In this document: piece after piece, positions 8,289-17,422 of the stretch
Layout: the number at the start of each line of letters is the position of its first letter
Numbering within the stretch: the stretch's first letter is position 1
Assembly (NCBI GenBank): GCA_020636355.1
Contig: JACJYB010000003.1
Coordinates: 248,001-312,000 of the forward strand
Length of the DNA: 64,000 bases
DNA from: Lewinellaceae bacterium
GTDB lineage: Bacteria; Bacteroidota; Bacteroidia; Chitinophagales; Saprospiraceae
Reading direction: 5' to 3'
Translations under genes and position numbers: made by a program
The notes under the pieces: generated by a model
Told to the model about the DNA's origin: nothing
The model's database searches: none
What the model saw: only the letters and a program-made list of their open reading frames with translations

Positions 8289-9197
8289 TTACTTAATTTC
8301 AATTGGAAAGTGATTTCGGGCCGTATCTAACTCCCAACCGGAACATAACGTATCATTCTGAAAAGTGTGATCAAAAAGATTCCAATAAAGAGAATCCACC
8401 GCATCCAGTTTTGCCAGTCTTAAGGCCCGTTTGGCTGACACATTTCGGTCTCCATTGTCAAATGCCATATCCAAACCTTCCGGTTCATAATGGGACGCAG
8501 TGAAGAGTTCATCCTTGGAAGCGAGATGTTCCACAAATTGTTTATTCCGGACTTTGGCGGTGGAGAAGATCACCTTACCAAGCGCATCACCTACCGTCTT
8601 ATCGTCCTTCCCGACCAAAACCAATAACTTAATTGTTGAGTCCATTCTTTCATAAGATTGCAGTTTTAAGGCGTCGAAAGGTCCCGTACCCGGCTGACAG
8701 GCCATAATAACGTCCGGTTTTGGCATCGCCAGTGAATCGTAATAAACTCCGAGATAGGCAACTGTTGTCCCTCCGTATGAATGTCCGACATAGGCCAGGT
8801 TATTCAAGGTATACGGGTAATGTATTGAGTCCAGCAAGCTGGTGGCATTCGAAAAGGCATGGGAAACATTAATGGCAAACATCCGTGGAGATGGACTCCA
8901 GATCGACTCCTGGTAACGCGGGTAAATGACCACGTTTCCCCGACCGACCAAATGCCGGATCCATGCTCCGTAAATCATAGGATTCAGACAGCCATAACCA
9001 TGTACAAACAAGACGACTCCTCTGGGCTGAGCCGTTGCCTCCGGCAAATATAGATAATACCCATCCGGGGTGGCAGCCCGATCAATCGTACGTACCTGGA
9101 TGCTATCGCTCACGGCAACGGGCGTCGGGATGCTATCAAATCCGTTGGGACTAACCGAAAGAAGGACATGGATAAAAATGAAAACGAGCCAAATCAT
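8289..9197 (-). CDS. exported alpha/beta hydrolase (esterase/lipase-like)
   Basis: A 302-aa alpha/beta-hydrolase. The N-terminal hydrophobic stretch (residues 1-16) is a probable signal or anchor. The oxyanion strand is VVLFVHGYG (61-69), and the nucleophile elbow is GHSYGG with Ser140. The Asp (near LLVLVGKDDKTVG) and a later His (TASHYEPEG region) are plausible catalytic partners. The arrangement resembles chlorophyllase/dienelactone-hydrolase-like or secreted lipase-type families; the substrate is unknown. It is divergent from gpsA across a 141-base gap. Confidence 0.75.
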   Translation of the reverse strand: MIWLVFIFIHVLLSVSPNGFDSIPTPVAVSDSIQVRTIDRAATPDGYYLYLPEATAQPRGVVLFVHGYGCLNPMIYGAWIRHLVGRGNVVIYPRYQESIWSPSPRMFAINVSHAFSNATSLLDSIHYPYTLNNLAYVGHSYGGTTVAYLGVYYDSLAMPKPDVIMACQPGTGPFDALKLQSYERMDSTIKLLVLVGKDDKTVGDALGKVIFSTAKVRNKQFVEHLASKDELFTASHYEPEGLDMAFDNGDRNVSAKRALRLAKLDAVDSLYWNLFDHTFQNDTLCSGWELDTARNHFPIEIK

Positions 9198-9338
9198 AGG
9201 TCAAAGGGTGTTCAGATCCCATAATGAACAGCTCATCCATGAAAAATGTTATTCCCATTGCACATCTTTCGATAGAATCCGAAGAAAAGTGCATTTTTGA
9301 ACTGGCGATCGTATTGACAATTGCTTTAAAAGCATATT

Positions 9339-10379
9339 ATGCCGGAGTCCTTCCAACGCGCTGCTGTGATCGGATCAGGTAGTTTTGGCACTTCCTTGGC
9401 GAAGCTTTTAGCCTACAATGTAGATGTACTGATCTTTTCGCGTAAGATGGAGGTCGTGCATCAAATCAACCACCATCACCGGCATTTTGATGTCCAACTG
9501 GACCAACGCATACGGGCCACAGCCGACCTGGAAGAGATCGTATCCACCTGTCAGGTTTTATTCCCGGTGATTCCGTCCGAGCACTTCCGAAGCGTCATGC
9601 GTGCCCTTTCACCTTATGTCAGGCCATTTCATATCATGATTCACGGCACAAAAGGGTTGGATTTGGGTGGTTTGGAAACCAAGAACACCCTACAAAGGCT
9701 GACAAAGCTCGATGTACTTACTATGAGTGAGGTTATCGAGCAGGAGACATCGGTGATCCGGATTGGCTGCCTTAGCGGTCCAAACCTTTCCAATGAAATA
9801 TTACATGGACAACCTACTGCCACGCTGCTAGCCAGTCCATTTGACGAAGTGATCAAGATTGGACAAGAGCTTCTTTCGAGTAAACAGTTTTTTGTCTTTG
9901 GATCACACGATCTGAAAGGTGCTGAACTTGCCGGGGCCTTAAAAAATATTATAGCGCTTGGATCCGGAATGCTGGCAGGGGTTGGCCTGGGTAAGAACAT
10001 GCAAGCGATGCTGATCACGCGGGGTTTGTCGGAGATGATCTATTTTGGCAAAGCTATGGGAGCTGATGTCAAATCTTTTCTCGGAACGGCAGGAATCGGA
10101 GACTTGATCGCCACGGCCACCAGTGAGGACAGCCGCAACTATACCTTTGGCAAGAGACTCGGCAAGGGAGAAAGCCTTACATACATCACGGAAACCAGTG
10201 AGGAACTGGCAGAAGGTATACGGACCCTTAAGATCATTTATCCACTAATGCGCAACTACAAAATAACAGCTCCGATCACCCAGGCACTTTATCGCATTGT
10301 TTTTGAAGGTTTCGATATCCTGCGTGCTATTGAATACCTGATGAACTTTCCTTACCGGGTTGATGTCGATTATCTGTAA
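9339..10379 (+). CDS. gpsA: glycerol-3-phosphate dehydrogenase [NAD(P)+]
   Basis: A 346-aa cytoplasmic enzyme that reduces dihydroxyacetone phosphate to sn-glycerol 3-phosphate for phospholipid synthesis. The NAD(P)-binding loop GSGSFG is at residues 12-17. Conserved downstream blocks are GTKGLD, LSGPNLSNEI (GPN/SFA-type segment), ELAGALKNIIALGSG with the catalytic Lys, and GTAGIGDLIATATS with the SRNYTFG motif. Length is near the usual 330-340. Met1 places the Rossmann loop at the usual distance. A 13-base palindrome (TGCTTT/AAAGCA) lies just ahead of the start. Confidence 0.95.
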   Translation: MPESFQRAAVIGSGSFGTSLAKLLAYNVDVLIFSRKMEVVHQINHHHRHFDVQLDQRIRATADLEEIVSTCQVLFPVIPSEHFRSVMRALSPYVRPFHIMIHGTKGLDLGGLETKNTLQRLTKLDVLTMSEVIEQETSVIRIGCLSGPNLSNEILHGQPTATLLASPFDEVIKIGQELLSSKQFFVFGSHDLKGAELAGALKNIIALGSGMLAGVGLGKNMQAMLITRGLSEMIYFGKAMGADVKSFLGTAGIGDLIATATSEDSRNYTFGKRLGKGESLTYITETSEELAEGIRTLKIIYPLMRNYKITAPITQALYRIVFEGFDILRAIEYLMNFPYRVDVDYL

Positions 10380-10469
10380 AGTCAAAAGAAAACATATTTC
10401 GAAAAACGAATATTGGTCTGTCATTCGTTACTTACAAATCATTGTATTTTTACCAACGAAATCATTGTT

Positions 10470-11333
10470 ATGATCCGTTTTCATTTCTTGAATGGACAAA
10501 TTGTACCCGCTTCATCTGCCTGCCTTCCGATTTCCGATCTGGGAATTGGCCGTGGTTATGGAATTTTTGATTATCTGCAAGTTCGTCAGCAGGTGCCCCT
10601 CTACCTCAGCGAACATTTGCAAAGGATGTATAATTCCTGCCGGATAATGCGGCTACCAATCCCTTTTGATGAAGAAGAACTGAAGTCTACAATCCTTGAA
10701 CTGATCCGGGTAAACGGAATGGAAGATGCGGGCATCAAAATTATAGTCACGGGTGGTCATGCAGGCAATGGATTTCAGTTGGACAACCCAAATGTAGCCA
10801 TTCAGGTTTTGCCTTTCGGCCAGGCCAGGCAAGATTGGATGGAAAATGGCGCTCCATTAATCAGCTATTATTATCAACGGCCAATTGCTGAAGCCAAGAC
10901 GACCAATTATATGGTTGCAGTCTATTTGCAGGATCAGGTAGAAAAAGCTGGCGCCGTGGAGCCATTGTATTATACCGATGCCTCGGTGCGGGAATCTTCC
11001 AGGGCCAATATATTTGCCGTTTACGGCGATAAACTGGTTACACCGGCCCACCATATTTTGCAGGGTATTACACGTCGTCACACCATTGAGTGGGCCTCAA
11101 TAAATGCAAAGATAGAGGTCCGGGATCTTCCTATGGAAGAGTTGCTGCAAGCAGACGAATTGTTTCTTACCGGAACTATGAAGATGGGGTTGCCGATTAT
11201 CCAAATCGATGAACACCTTATTGGGAATGGCAAACCGGGGCCAGTAACACGTCAGGTACAAAAGATGCTCCAACAGTATGAAAGTGATTATCTCGCCTCT
11301 CATAAATTGGCATCAACATCGATGGGGAGTTAA
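10470..11333 (+). CDS. class IV PLP-dependent aminotransferase (branched-chain or D-amino-acid type)
   Basis: A 287-aa fold-type IV aminotransferase. An upstream in-frame start at 10,413 would add 19 residues of unusual composition; the ATG at 10,470 gives the normal start with the family strand MIRFHFLNGQIVP. Motifs: GRGYGIFDYL at 27-36, the PLP Lys143 (EAKTTNY), and the YYTDASVRESSRANIF block with the PLP-contacting Glu around residue 178. Within the family it could be a branched-chain aminotransferase, D-alanine aminotransferase or aminodeoxychorismate lyase; the sequence alone does not decide. Single gene, convergent with the small protein at 11,344. Confidence 0.85.
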   Translation: MIRFHFLNGQIVPASSACLPISDLGIGRGYGIFDYLQVRQQVPLYLSEHLQRMYNSCRIMRLPIPFDEEELKSTILELIRVNGMEDAGIKIIVTGGHAGNGFQLDNPNVAIQVLPFGQARQDWMENGAPLISYYYQRPIAEAKTTNYMVAVYLQDQVEKAGAVEPLYYTDASVRESSRANIFAVYGDKLVTPAHHILQGITRRHTIEWASINAKIEVRDLPMEELLQADELFLTGTMKMGLPIIQIDEHLIGNGKPGPVTRQVQKMLQQYESDYLASHKLASTSMGS

Positions 11334-11343
11334 AAGCACAAAT

Positions 11344-11580
11344 TTACCGGGCTAAAGCGGGTGTTTGAAAACTGATAATGTGGACGGGCGTACCCCACAT
11401 AAAGATAGACATGTCTTCGCTGGCCTCCACTACGGTGCAACGCACGTCAGTACCTTCCACTTTCAGTTGGTCCGGCATGTTGATGGGACGCCAATGATGG
11501 CCCTCCTGATCTACAATCCCCCAAAATCCAGTGCCTAGCTCCTGCTTGGTGGCTTTGCCTGAGATGTCAAATCGTTTCAT
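11344..11580 (-). CDS. small conserved beta-rich protein
   Basis: A 78-aa soluble protein with no signal peptide. The core has the pattern GFWGIVDQEG, then H-W-RPINMPDQLK, then a V-TVVEA strand and MWGTPVHIISF. This spacing matches a small beta domain I associate with Bacteroidota lipoproteins and short proteins of unknown function (resemblance judged by eye). Its ATG overlaps the stop of the S24 regulator gene by 4 bases (ATGA at 11,577-11,580), so the two are translationally coupled. No function can be assigned. Confidence 0.65.
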   Translation of the reverse strand: MKRFDISGKATKQELGTGFWGIVDQEGHHWRPINMPDQLKVEGTDVRCTVVEASEDMSIFMWGTPVHIISFQTPALAR

Positions 11581-12434
11581 GTGGTTATGCTGGAATTTAC
11601 TAGCTTTTCGATGGTGTTATGCAGTTGCTTAATCAGTTTGCTTTGTTCGGCAATAACCTGCTTTAAATGCTCAAACTCCTGCCCTGGCAGGTTATCCTCT
11701 TTGGCCTGTGCAGGTTTCAGCGGTGTATGCGAAAAACTGGTCATCTTGGTTTGTACGTACCACAATTCCCGAACATCATCGATGTCGACCATAAATGGCT
11801 CGTAATATGCATTGTCGGAAACCAGCTCCAGTTGCTTGGATTCGGTCATGCGATTCTTAACCCTTTTTACAAAAATATCGCTGCGTGTGACAACCACGTA
11901 AACGCAATTATCCTTGATGCAATTCATCCAGCGGCCGGGTTCGCAAAAGGTGCAAATGACCTTGTCCCCTTCAAATAATGAAGGCTCCATCGAATCGCCG
12001 GCAATGTCAAAAGAACGGTATGTCCCTACTTTGTATTTATAATCCGGCAAGGAATAGGAAGGAAGGTCAGAATAAAACTCGCTATCTGCCATGGCGCTGG
12101 TATACCCAGCCTGAGCCGGTATCGGCACATGTACAATCCGCTCATCATTGTATTGATCGGTAACCACCGTCAACAGCCGAAAATCATTTTCTTTTTCCGG
12201 ACGAGAAAACATTGAACCTTGCCCAAGGAACAAATATTCCGGATTAAACTGATAGTTTTCGATTGCACGTCGGATCAAATCGATGGTTACATCCCGGTTA
12301 CCGGCTTGGATCTCATGGAGGTTTTGTGGCTGGTACTCCAAACTCAAGGCGAATTGCCTGCTGGAAGGAATTTTATTTTCTTCCTTCAGCTTTTCCAGAC
12401 ACTTCACAAACCGCTGACTAACGATATGATTCAT
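11577..12434 (-). CDS. S24/LexA-like regulator with HTH and peptidase domains
   Basis: A 285-aa protein when started at the ATG at 12,434; an in-frame upstream start at 12,458 falls inside the -7 promoter box and is rejected. An N-terminal helix-turn-helix (about 20-50, ASL-like SRQFALSLEYQPQNLHEIQAGNR) is followed by an S24 signal-peptidase-like fold. The catalytic Ser148 (GDSMEP) and Lys190 (DIFVKRV) dyad is intact, and an Ala109-Gly110 bond lies where LexA-type proteins self-cleave. A C-terminal coiled coil (about 245-280) may mediate dimerisation. Probably a repressor responding to damage or another signal through autoproteolysis; targets are unknown. Confidence 0.82.
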   Translation of the reverse strand: MNHIVSQRFVKCLEKLKEENKIPSSRQFALSLEYQPQNLHEIQAGNRDVTIDLIRRAIENYQFNPEYLFLGQGSMFSRPEKENDFRLLTVVTDQYNDERIVHVPIPAQAGYTSAMADSEFYSDLPSYSLPDYKYKVGTYRSFDIAGDSMEPSLFEGDKVICTFCEPGRWMNCIKDNCVYVVVTRSDIFVKRVKNRMTESKQLELVSDNAYYEPFMVDIDDVRELWYVQTKMTSFSHTPLKPAQAKEDNLPGQEFEHLKQVIAEQSKLIKQLHNTIEKLVNSSITT

Positions 12435-12455
12435 AGTACGAGAACTAAACGCTCT

Positions 12456-12463
12456 CAAATGTA
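12456..12463 (-). promoter_or_regulatory. Bacteroidota -7 box for the S24 regulator
   Basis: TACATTTG reading leftwards, an exact TAnnTTTG. It would start transcription near 12,450, about 15 bases before the ATG at 12,434, which fixes the start codon choice. No clear -33 TTG is seen at the usual distance. Confidence 0.6.
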
Positions 12464-12536
12464 CTAAATGAATTACAAATTTTTATAATATTATGAAAAA
12501 AATATATTTAGCGAGTTTTAGCTGAATAGTTTACGC

Positions 12537-13283
12537 TTAAAAAGAATTTGTAATTTGTAAAAATTCAGATGTAATTAAGCTCGCACCACCTACTAATCCA
12601 CCATTCACGTCTGCTTGTGAGAAAAGGGATTGTGCATTGCTGGCCTTTACACTGCCTCCATAGAGGATGGGCAGTTGCTGCGCAATGCTAACGCCATAGG
12701 CTTCGGCGAAAACTTCACGGATGTATGCATGCATTTCCTGCGCCTGCTCAGGGCTGGCCGTTACGCCCGTACCGATTGCCCAGACTGGTTCATAGGCAAT
12801 TACTATTTTACCTAATGCTTCACCAGTCAAATGGAACAACGACTCCTGGAGCTGCGACCGGACAAGATCAAAGTGTTTACCTTCATTTCGCACCTCTAAA
12901 GGTTCGCCGCAACAAAATACCGGTACCAGTTCATGGGCCAAAGCGAGGTCAACCTTGTCCTTTAGCACAGTGGTGGAATCCTGATAATACATTCGACGTT
13001 CTGAGTGCCCAAGAATGACATGGGATATTCCTGCTGATGCCAGCATCGCAGCTGAGACTTCCCCAGTGTAAGCCCCTTCCTCATGATCACTGCAATTTTG
13101 TGCTGCAATGGTTATACCGGGCCGGGCAATAGCTTTTAAAGCCATCAGATAAGGGAAAGGAACAGCAAACATCACTTCAACATCGGCAGGCCAGCTCTCC
13201 TTATTGAAATCATTGATGAATGTTTCCGCCTGTTGTAAGGTGAAATTCATTTTCCAGTTTCCTGCAGCGATTTTTCTAGCCAT
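12537..13283 (-). CDS. tpiA: triosephosphate isomerase
   Basis: A 248-aa TIM-barrel enzyme interconverting dihydroxyacetone phosphate and glyceraldehyde 3-phosphate. All catalytic residues are present: Lys11 in GNWKMN, His93 in GHSERR, Glu165 in AYEPVWAIGTG, with the phosphate loop YGGSVKASN near residue 210. The start is the ATG at 13,283; a TTG three codons earlier would also be open but adds nothing conserved. A near-consensus -7 element (TATCTTTA) lies about 20-30 bases upstream. Single gene, divergent from the TonB receptor. Confidence 0.97.
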   Translation of the reverse strand: MARKIAAGNWKMNFTLQQAETFINDFNKESWPADVEVMFAVPFPYLMALKAIARPGITIAAQNCSDHEEGAYTGEVSAAMLASAGISHVILGHSERRMYYQDSTTVLKDKVDLALAHELVPVFCCGEPLEVRNEGKHFDLVRSQLQESLFHLTGEALGKIVIAYEPVWAIGTGVTASPEQAQEMHAYIREVFAEAYGVSIAQQLPILYGGSVKASNAQSLFSQADVNGGLVGGASLITSEFLQITNSF

Positions 13284-13380
13284 CCTTTTCAAAGTCGTTT
13301 AAAGATATAGCCACGAAGAACGTGGTTGTGCTTCAAACCCGCAAATTATTGGCTCACAAAATTGAAGGATGGATTATTTG

Positions 13381-13388
13381 TACATTTG
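13381..13388 (+). promoter_or_regulatory. Bacteroidota -7 box for the TonB receptor
   Basis: TACATTTG, an exact TAnnTTTG, with a TTG 16 bases upstream (13,362-13,364) as a poorly spaced -33. Transcription from near 13,394 supports translation from the ATG at 13,409 rather than from 13,322. Confidence 0.6.
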
Positions 13389-13408
13389 CCGCATCGAAAT
13401 ATCGTGAA

Positions 13409-15232
13409 ATGCGTCTCATCCTCATCCTGGCTGGCGGGTTGTTTCTGACAACTTCAACCGCACAATCAACTGATTCGCTCCAGGCGCTAAATCTGGAAGA
13501 AATCACTGTCAAAGAATCCAGGCTTAAAATGCCGCTAACCCAGACCATGCACGCCATTACGCTGATCGAAGGTGCCGACCTCCGCAAAATGAACGCGCAA
13601 AGTCTGATGCAGGTGCTTCAATATGCGGGAGGGCTGGACTTACGGCAACGCGGAGTACATGGCGTCCAGGGAGATATCAGTATACGGGGCGGAACCTTTG
13701 ATCAGGTTTTGGTACTCGTCGATGGTATTCCCTTAAGCGATCCCCAAACCGGCCACCACCTCATGAACATTCCTGTGCCGCTGGACCTGATCGAACGGAT
13801 AGAGATTCTCAAAGGTCCCGCAGCACGTCGCTATGGACCCAATGCATTCTCTGGCGCGATCCAGATTATTACCCGTAATGACAGCGCCAAGCAAATTAAC
13901 CTCGGTCTCTCCGGGGGCCAGTATGGTACCGGTGAAGTATCGGGCTCCGTTTCGTTGCCCGGACAATCTATGAATCAATGGTTTTCGGCATCCCGGTCCT
14001 GGAGTGAAGGATACCGGCACAATACCGACTACAACCTTTCAAACCTGTTCTATAAAAACAATTTTAACGTTATCCGTGAATCTTTTGAGTTACTGGCCAT
14101 GCATTCTGACCGGGCATTCGGAGCGAATGGATTTTATGCAAGCCCGGATTTTGCAGAACAATACGAAGCGATCCAGACCAGTATCGTGGGATTGCAAATG
14201 ACCCATGCCACTGCAAAATGGGTGTGGCAACCTCGGCTTTCCTGGCGGCGAAATCAAGATGAATACATCTTTGTCCGCTCCAATCCTTCCCTCTACCGGA
14301 ATCTTCATATCAATAATGTTTGGACAGCAGAATTAAACGGTACCGGAGCTTACCAATGGGGACAAATTGGCGTGGGAGTTGCCAATCAAGGCGCCCTGCT
14401 TCATTCAAATAATCTGGGAAGCCGCCGGAGACAGATCAATTCTGCCTATGTCGATTACCGTGGAGCCTGGTTGAATCAACGATTGATCCTGAATGCTGGC
14501 ATTTCGGTGCATCAGGTCACTGACTGGGGACTGCATGTCTTTCCCGGGCTCGACGCTGGCGTGCGTTTGTCAGATGCTTTGAGGATCTTTGGTACCGTAG
14601 GATCCACCTGGAGAGCACCGACTTTCACCGACCTGTACTATGAAGACCGGCTTAATGTTGGCAATCCGGACCTGCAACCTGAATCCGCCCTTACTTATGA
14701 AACCGGCATCTACTGGATGCCCCAGCACACTTCACTACGCTTTGGCTATTTCGTACGCGACGGTAAAAACCTGATTGATTGGACCAAGGCGGCCGCAGAT
14801 GATCCCTGGCGTCCGGATAATTTTGGGTCGGTCACCTATAGCGGTTGGGAGATCGAATACCAGTGGTGGCCTACCCTGCCCTGGATCGGATATCTTTATA
14901 CAAGCTATAATTTTATCAATGGCATTAATCATGCACCGGAAAGCCAATTCAGCCGCTATGCGTTAGACCACCTAAAAAACCAGATCCAATTCCATGCTCA
15001 ATTCCAGCTGACGAAGAAATGGAATGCAACATTTGCCTACCGCTTTCTGGACCGTGAAAACCTGGACGATTACCAACTCGTAGATTTACGAACCGGAATC
15101 ACCTGGTCACATTTTGAATGCTATTTGCAACTTGACAATCTTTTTGACGCCCAATACACAGAAACCAATTTGGTTCCCATGCCGGGTAGATGGGTCATGA
15201 TGGGCATAAAGGTTTCACTCGACTATGATTAA
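13409..15232 (+). CDS. TonB-dependent outer-membrane receptor
   Basis: A 607-aa outer-membrane receptor. The start at 13,409 gives a signal peptide (MRLILILAGG ... TSTAQ, about 19 residues); earlier in-frame codons lie upstream of the promoter. An N-terminal plug domain (about 30-155) has LRQRGVHGVQGDISIRGG, VLVLVDGIPL and RIEILKGPAARRYGPNAFSGAIQIIT, the standard plug motifs. The rest is an aromatic-rich barrel with the WRAPTFTDLYYEDRLNVGNPDLQPE hallmark near residue 400-425. No carboxypeptidase-like N-terminal domain, so not SusC-type; compare cobalamin or siderophore receptors such as BtuB. Ligand unknown. Confidence 0.9.
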   Translation: MRLILILAGGLFLTTSTAQSTDSLQALNLEEITVKESRLKMPLTQTMHAITLIEGADLRKMNAQSLMQVLQYAGGLDLRQRGVHGVQGDISIRGGTFDQVLVLVDGIPLSDPQTGHHLMNIPVPLDLIERIEILKGPAARRYGPNAFSGAIQIITRNDSAKQINLGLSGGQYGTGEVSGSVSLPGQSMNQWFSASRSWSEGYRHNTDYNLSNLFYKNNFNVIRESFELLAMHSDRAFGANGFYASPDFAEQYEAIQTSIVGLQMTHATAKWVWQPRLSWRRNQDEYIFVRSNPSLYRNLHINNVWTAELNGTGAYQWGQIGVGVANQGALLHSNNLGSRRRQINSAYVDYRGAWLNQRLILNAGISVHQVTDWGLHVFPGLDAGVRLSDALRIFGTVGSTWRAPTFTDLYYEDRLNVGNPDLQPESALTYETGIYWMPQHTSLRFGYFVRDGKNLIDWTKAAADDPWRPDNFGSVTYSGWEIEYQWWPTLPWIGYLYTSYNFINGINHAPESQFSRYALDHLKNQIQFHAQFQLTKKWNATFAYRFLDRENLDDYQLVDLRTGITWSHFECYLQLDNLFDAQYTETNLVPMPGRWVMMGIKVSLDYD

Positions 15233-15358
15233 AGAAAAAACGCCGTATCGCGTAGTCCACGCGCGGCTCCCGGAAGAAGTACCGTTAAATTCAAGGTTTT
15301 CCTCAGGCAACCTACTGTCCATGAGCAAATTTGTATTTTGGCAAAGAAATGGGTTTGC

Positions 15359-17419
15359 ATGAATAATATGCCTTACATAGACCGGGATGTAAGCTGGTTG
15401 TCCTTCAATTACCGGGTGCTTCAGGAAGCCAAAGATCCTTCAGTGCCTCTCCTGGAGCGCGTCAAGTTCCTGGCTATTTATTCCTCCAATCTTGATGAAT
15501 TCTTCCGCATTCGTATTGCTAACCACCGGAATTTGCTGCGGGTAGGTAAAAAAACGATGCGCAAACTCGATTATGCTCCGGCGATAACCCTGAATAATAT
15601 CCTGAAGATTGTCAAAAAACAACAGGAAGAGTTCAGCTATATATTTGAAAACCAGATTGTACCGCTGCTGCAGGAAAATAAGATTTTCCTACTGCGGGGA
15701 TATGAGCTCAACCCGGAACAACGGGACTTCATTGACACCTTTTTTGAAAACCACCTGCTTCCTTTCGTTCAGCCCGTTTTGTTGGTGAAAAATAAAATCC
15801 GGCCTTTCCTGAATAATGCAGCGCTGTACCTGGTGTTACATCTGCGTGAGTTAGAGCTGGCCAATGCACCTTCTGAATTTGCCATCATAAAAATACCCTC
15901 GGATCACCTGCCGCGTTTTATTCATCTTCCCAGCTCTCGGCCGGAACGATATGATTTAATTATTCTGGATGATGTTGTCCGTCATAGTGTCCAGTGGCTA
16001 TTCCCTGGTTATGAGATTATTGATTCGTATTCAATAAAACTTACCCGGGATGCAGAATTATATATCGACGATGAGTTTTCCGGAGATCTAATTCAGAAGA
16101 TTCGTCGAAGTCTGACAAAAAGGAACATAGGCCCCGCTAGCCGGTTGGTTTATGACCGGGAGATCCCCGATAAGGTCCTGCACTTTCTGATGCAGGTTTT
16201 TGAATTAGCCGAGGAAGATCTCATGCCGGAAGGTCGCTATCACAACAACAGTGACTTTTTCACTTTTCCCAATTTCGATAAGATCCACCTTAAAGAGATT
16301 CCGTTGCCGCCACTGCCCCACCCGCTTGAGAAAGCACCGGATTATTTTGCGGCGATTCTCCAGTCTGACCACATGGTACACATGCCTTACCAGTCCTACG
16401 AATCCGTCATTCTCTTTTTTGAAAAAGCCGCTGAAGATCCTCACGTTACCCACATAAAGATCATTCAATACCGTGTAGCGGCAGTTTCGAGAATTATGAG
16501 CGCTTTGATCCGTGCCGTTAAAGCAGGAAAACATGTAAGCGCCTTCATTGAAGTAAAAGCGCGATTTGATGAGCAAGCCAATATTGAATGGGGTGAAAAA
16601 TTGGAAAAGGCCGGGGTTAACGTGCATTACAGTTTTCCCGGGTTAAAAGTACATGCAAAGGTTGCCTTGGTACGCAGGGTTGAAACCCGGGGAGCTATGA
16701 TCTATACCTATTTCAGTACCGGTAATTTCCATGAAGGAACAGCGCGTATATACAGCGATTTCGGACTATTTACCGCAGACCGGAAATTAACCCGCGAAGC
16801 AGCGAGGCTGTTCTCTTACCTGGAGACAGTCAAACGTCCCCGAACGCCTTTTCGCCATATTCTTGTTGGTCAGTTTGGATTCAGGGAAAAACTCGAAGAT
16901 TACATCAGGTTTGAAATTGAGCAGGCCAAAGCCGGCAAACCCTCTTACATCCTATTGAAATTAAATTCCTTGCAGGACACGCAAATGATTGCGTTGCTTT
17001 ACGAAGCCAGCCAAGCCGGAGTAAAAATAAAGTTGATCATCCGGGGAATCTGTTCCCTGGTGCCGGGAGTCAGGGGGTACAGTGAAAACATCGAATGCAT
17101 CAGCATCGTTGACCGTTTTCTCGAACATGCACGTGTTTATGTTTTCCACCATGGCGGTAAAGAGTTGATGTACCTTGGGTCGGCGGATTGGATGACCAGA
17201 AACCTGAGCCACCGAATAGAAACCGCTATCCCCGTTTACAATCCAACGATCAAGAAAACCATTCACGATTTGCTCCAGATCCAGCTCAATGACAATGTCA
17301 AAGCCAGGCTCGTGAAACACAAACTCAACAACCAATACAAAAGAGATGGAAGCGATCTTGCCATTCGCTCCCAAACCGAAACGTATTATTATTTCAAGCG
17401 GCTACAAGACGAACTTTAG
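15359..17419 (+). CDS. ppk1: polyphosphate kinase 1
   Basis: A 686-aa enzyme that builds polyphosphate from ATP through a phosphohistidine. Order of parts: N-terminal domain beginning with DRDVSWLSFNYRVLQEA and SSNLDEFFRIR, head domain, then two phospholipase-D-like catalytic domains. The catalytic His is in LKVHAKV (about residue 432) and the second His in VFHHGGKELMYLGSADWMTRNL (about 597-598). The start at 15,359 (or 15,368) is preferred over 15,338 because a -7-like TATTTTGG lies around 15,328-15,335. It is 3 bases from purB, so probably co-transcribed. Length is normal (about 690). Confidence 0.96.
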   Translation: MNNMPYIDRDVSWLSFNYRVLQEAKDPSVPLLERVKFLAIYSSNLDEFFRIRIANHRNLLRVGKKTMRKLDYAPAITLNNILKIVKKQQEEFSYIFENQIVPLLQENKIFLLRGYELNPEQRDFIDTFFENHLLPFVQPVLLVKNKIRPFLNNAALYLVLHLRELELANAPSEFAIIKIPSDHLPRFIHLPSSRPERYDLIILDDVVRHSVQWLFPGYEIIDSYSIKLTRDAELYIDDEFSGDLIQKIRRSLTKRNIGPASRLVYDREIPDKVLHFLMQVFELAEEDLMPEGRYHNNSDFFTFPNFDKIHLKEIPLPPLPHPLEKAPDYFAAILQSDHMVHMPYQSYESVILFFEKAAEDPHVTHIKIIQYRVAAVSRIMSALIRAVKAGKHVSAFIEVKARFDEQANIEWGEKLEKAGVNVHYSFPGLKVHAKVALVRRVETRGAMIYTYFSTGNFHEGTARIYSDFGLFTADRKLTREAARLFSYLETVKRPRTPFRHILVGQFGFREKLEDYIRFEIEQAKAGKPSYILLKLNSLQDTQMIALLYEASQAGVKIKLIIRGICSLVPGVRGYSENIECISIVDRFLEHARVYVFHHGGKELMYLGSADWMTRNLSHRIETAIPVYNPTIKKTIHDLLQIQLNDNVKARLVKHKLNNQYKRDGSDLAIRSQTETYYYFKRLQDEL

Positions 17420-17422
17420 GTC

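Noticed and set aside
9322..9334. TGCTTT/AAAGCA palindrome ahead of gpsA as an operator
   Set aside because: Short, AT-rich and common by chance; no promoter box to relate it to.
13322..13408. In-frame N-terminal extension of the TonB receptor
   Set aside because: It lies upstream of and across an exact -7 box; the ATG at 13,409 gives a proper signal peptide.
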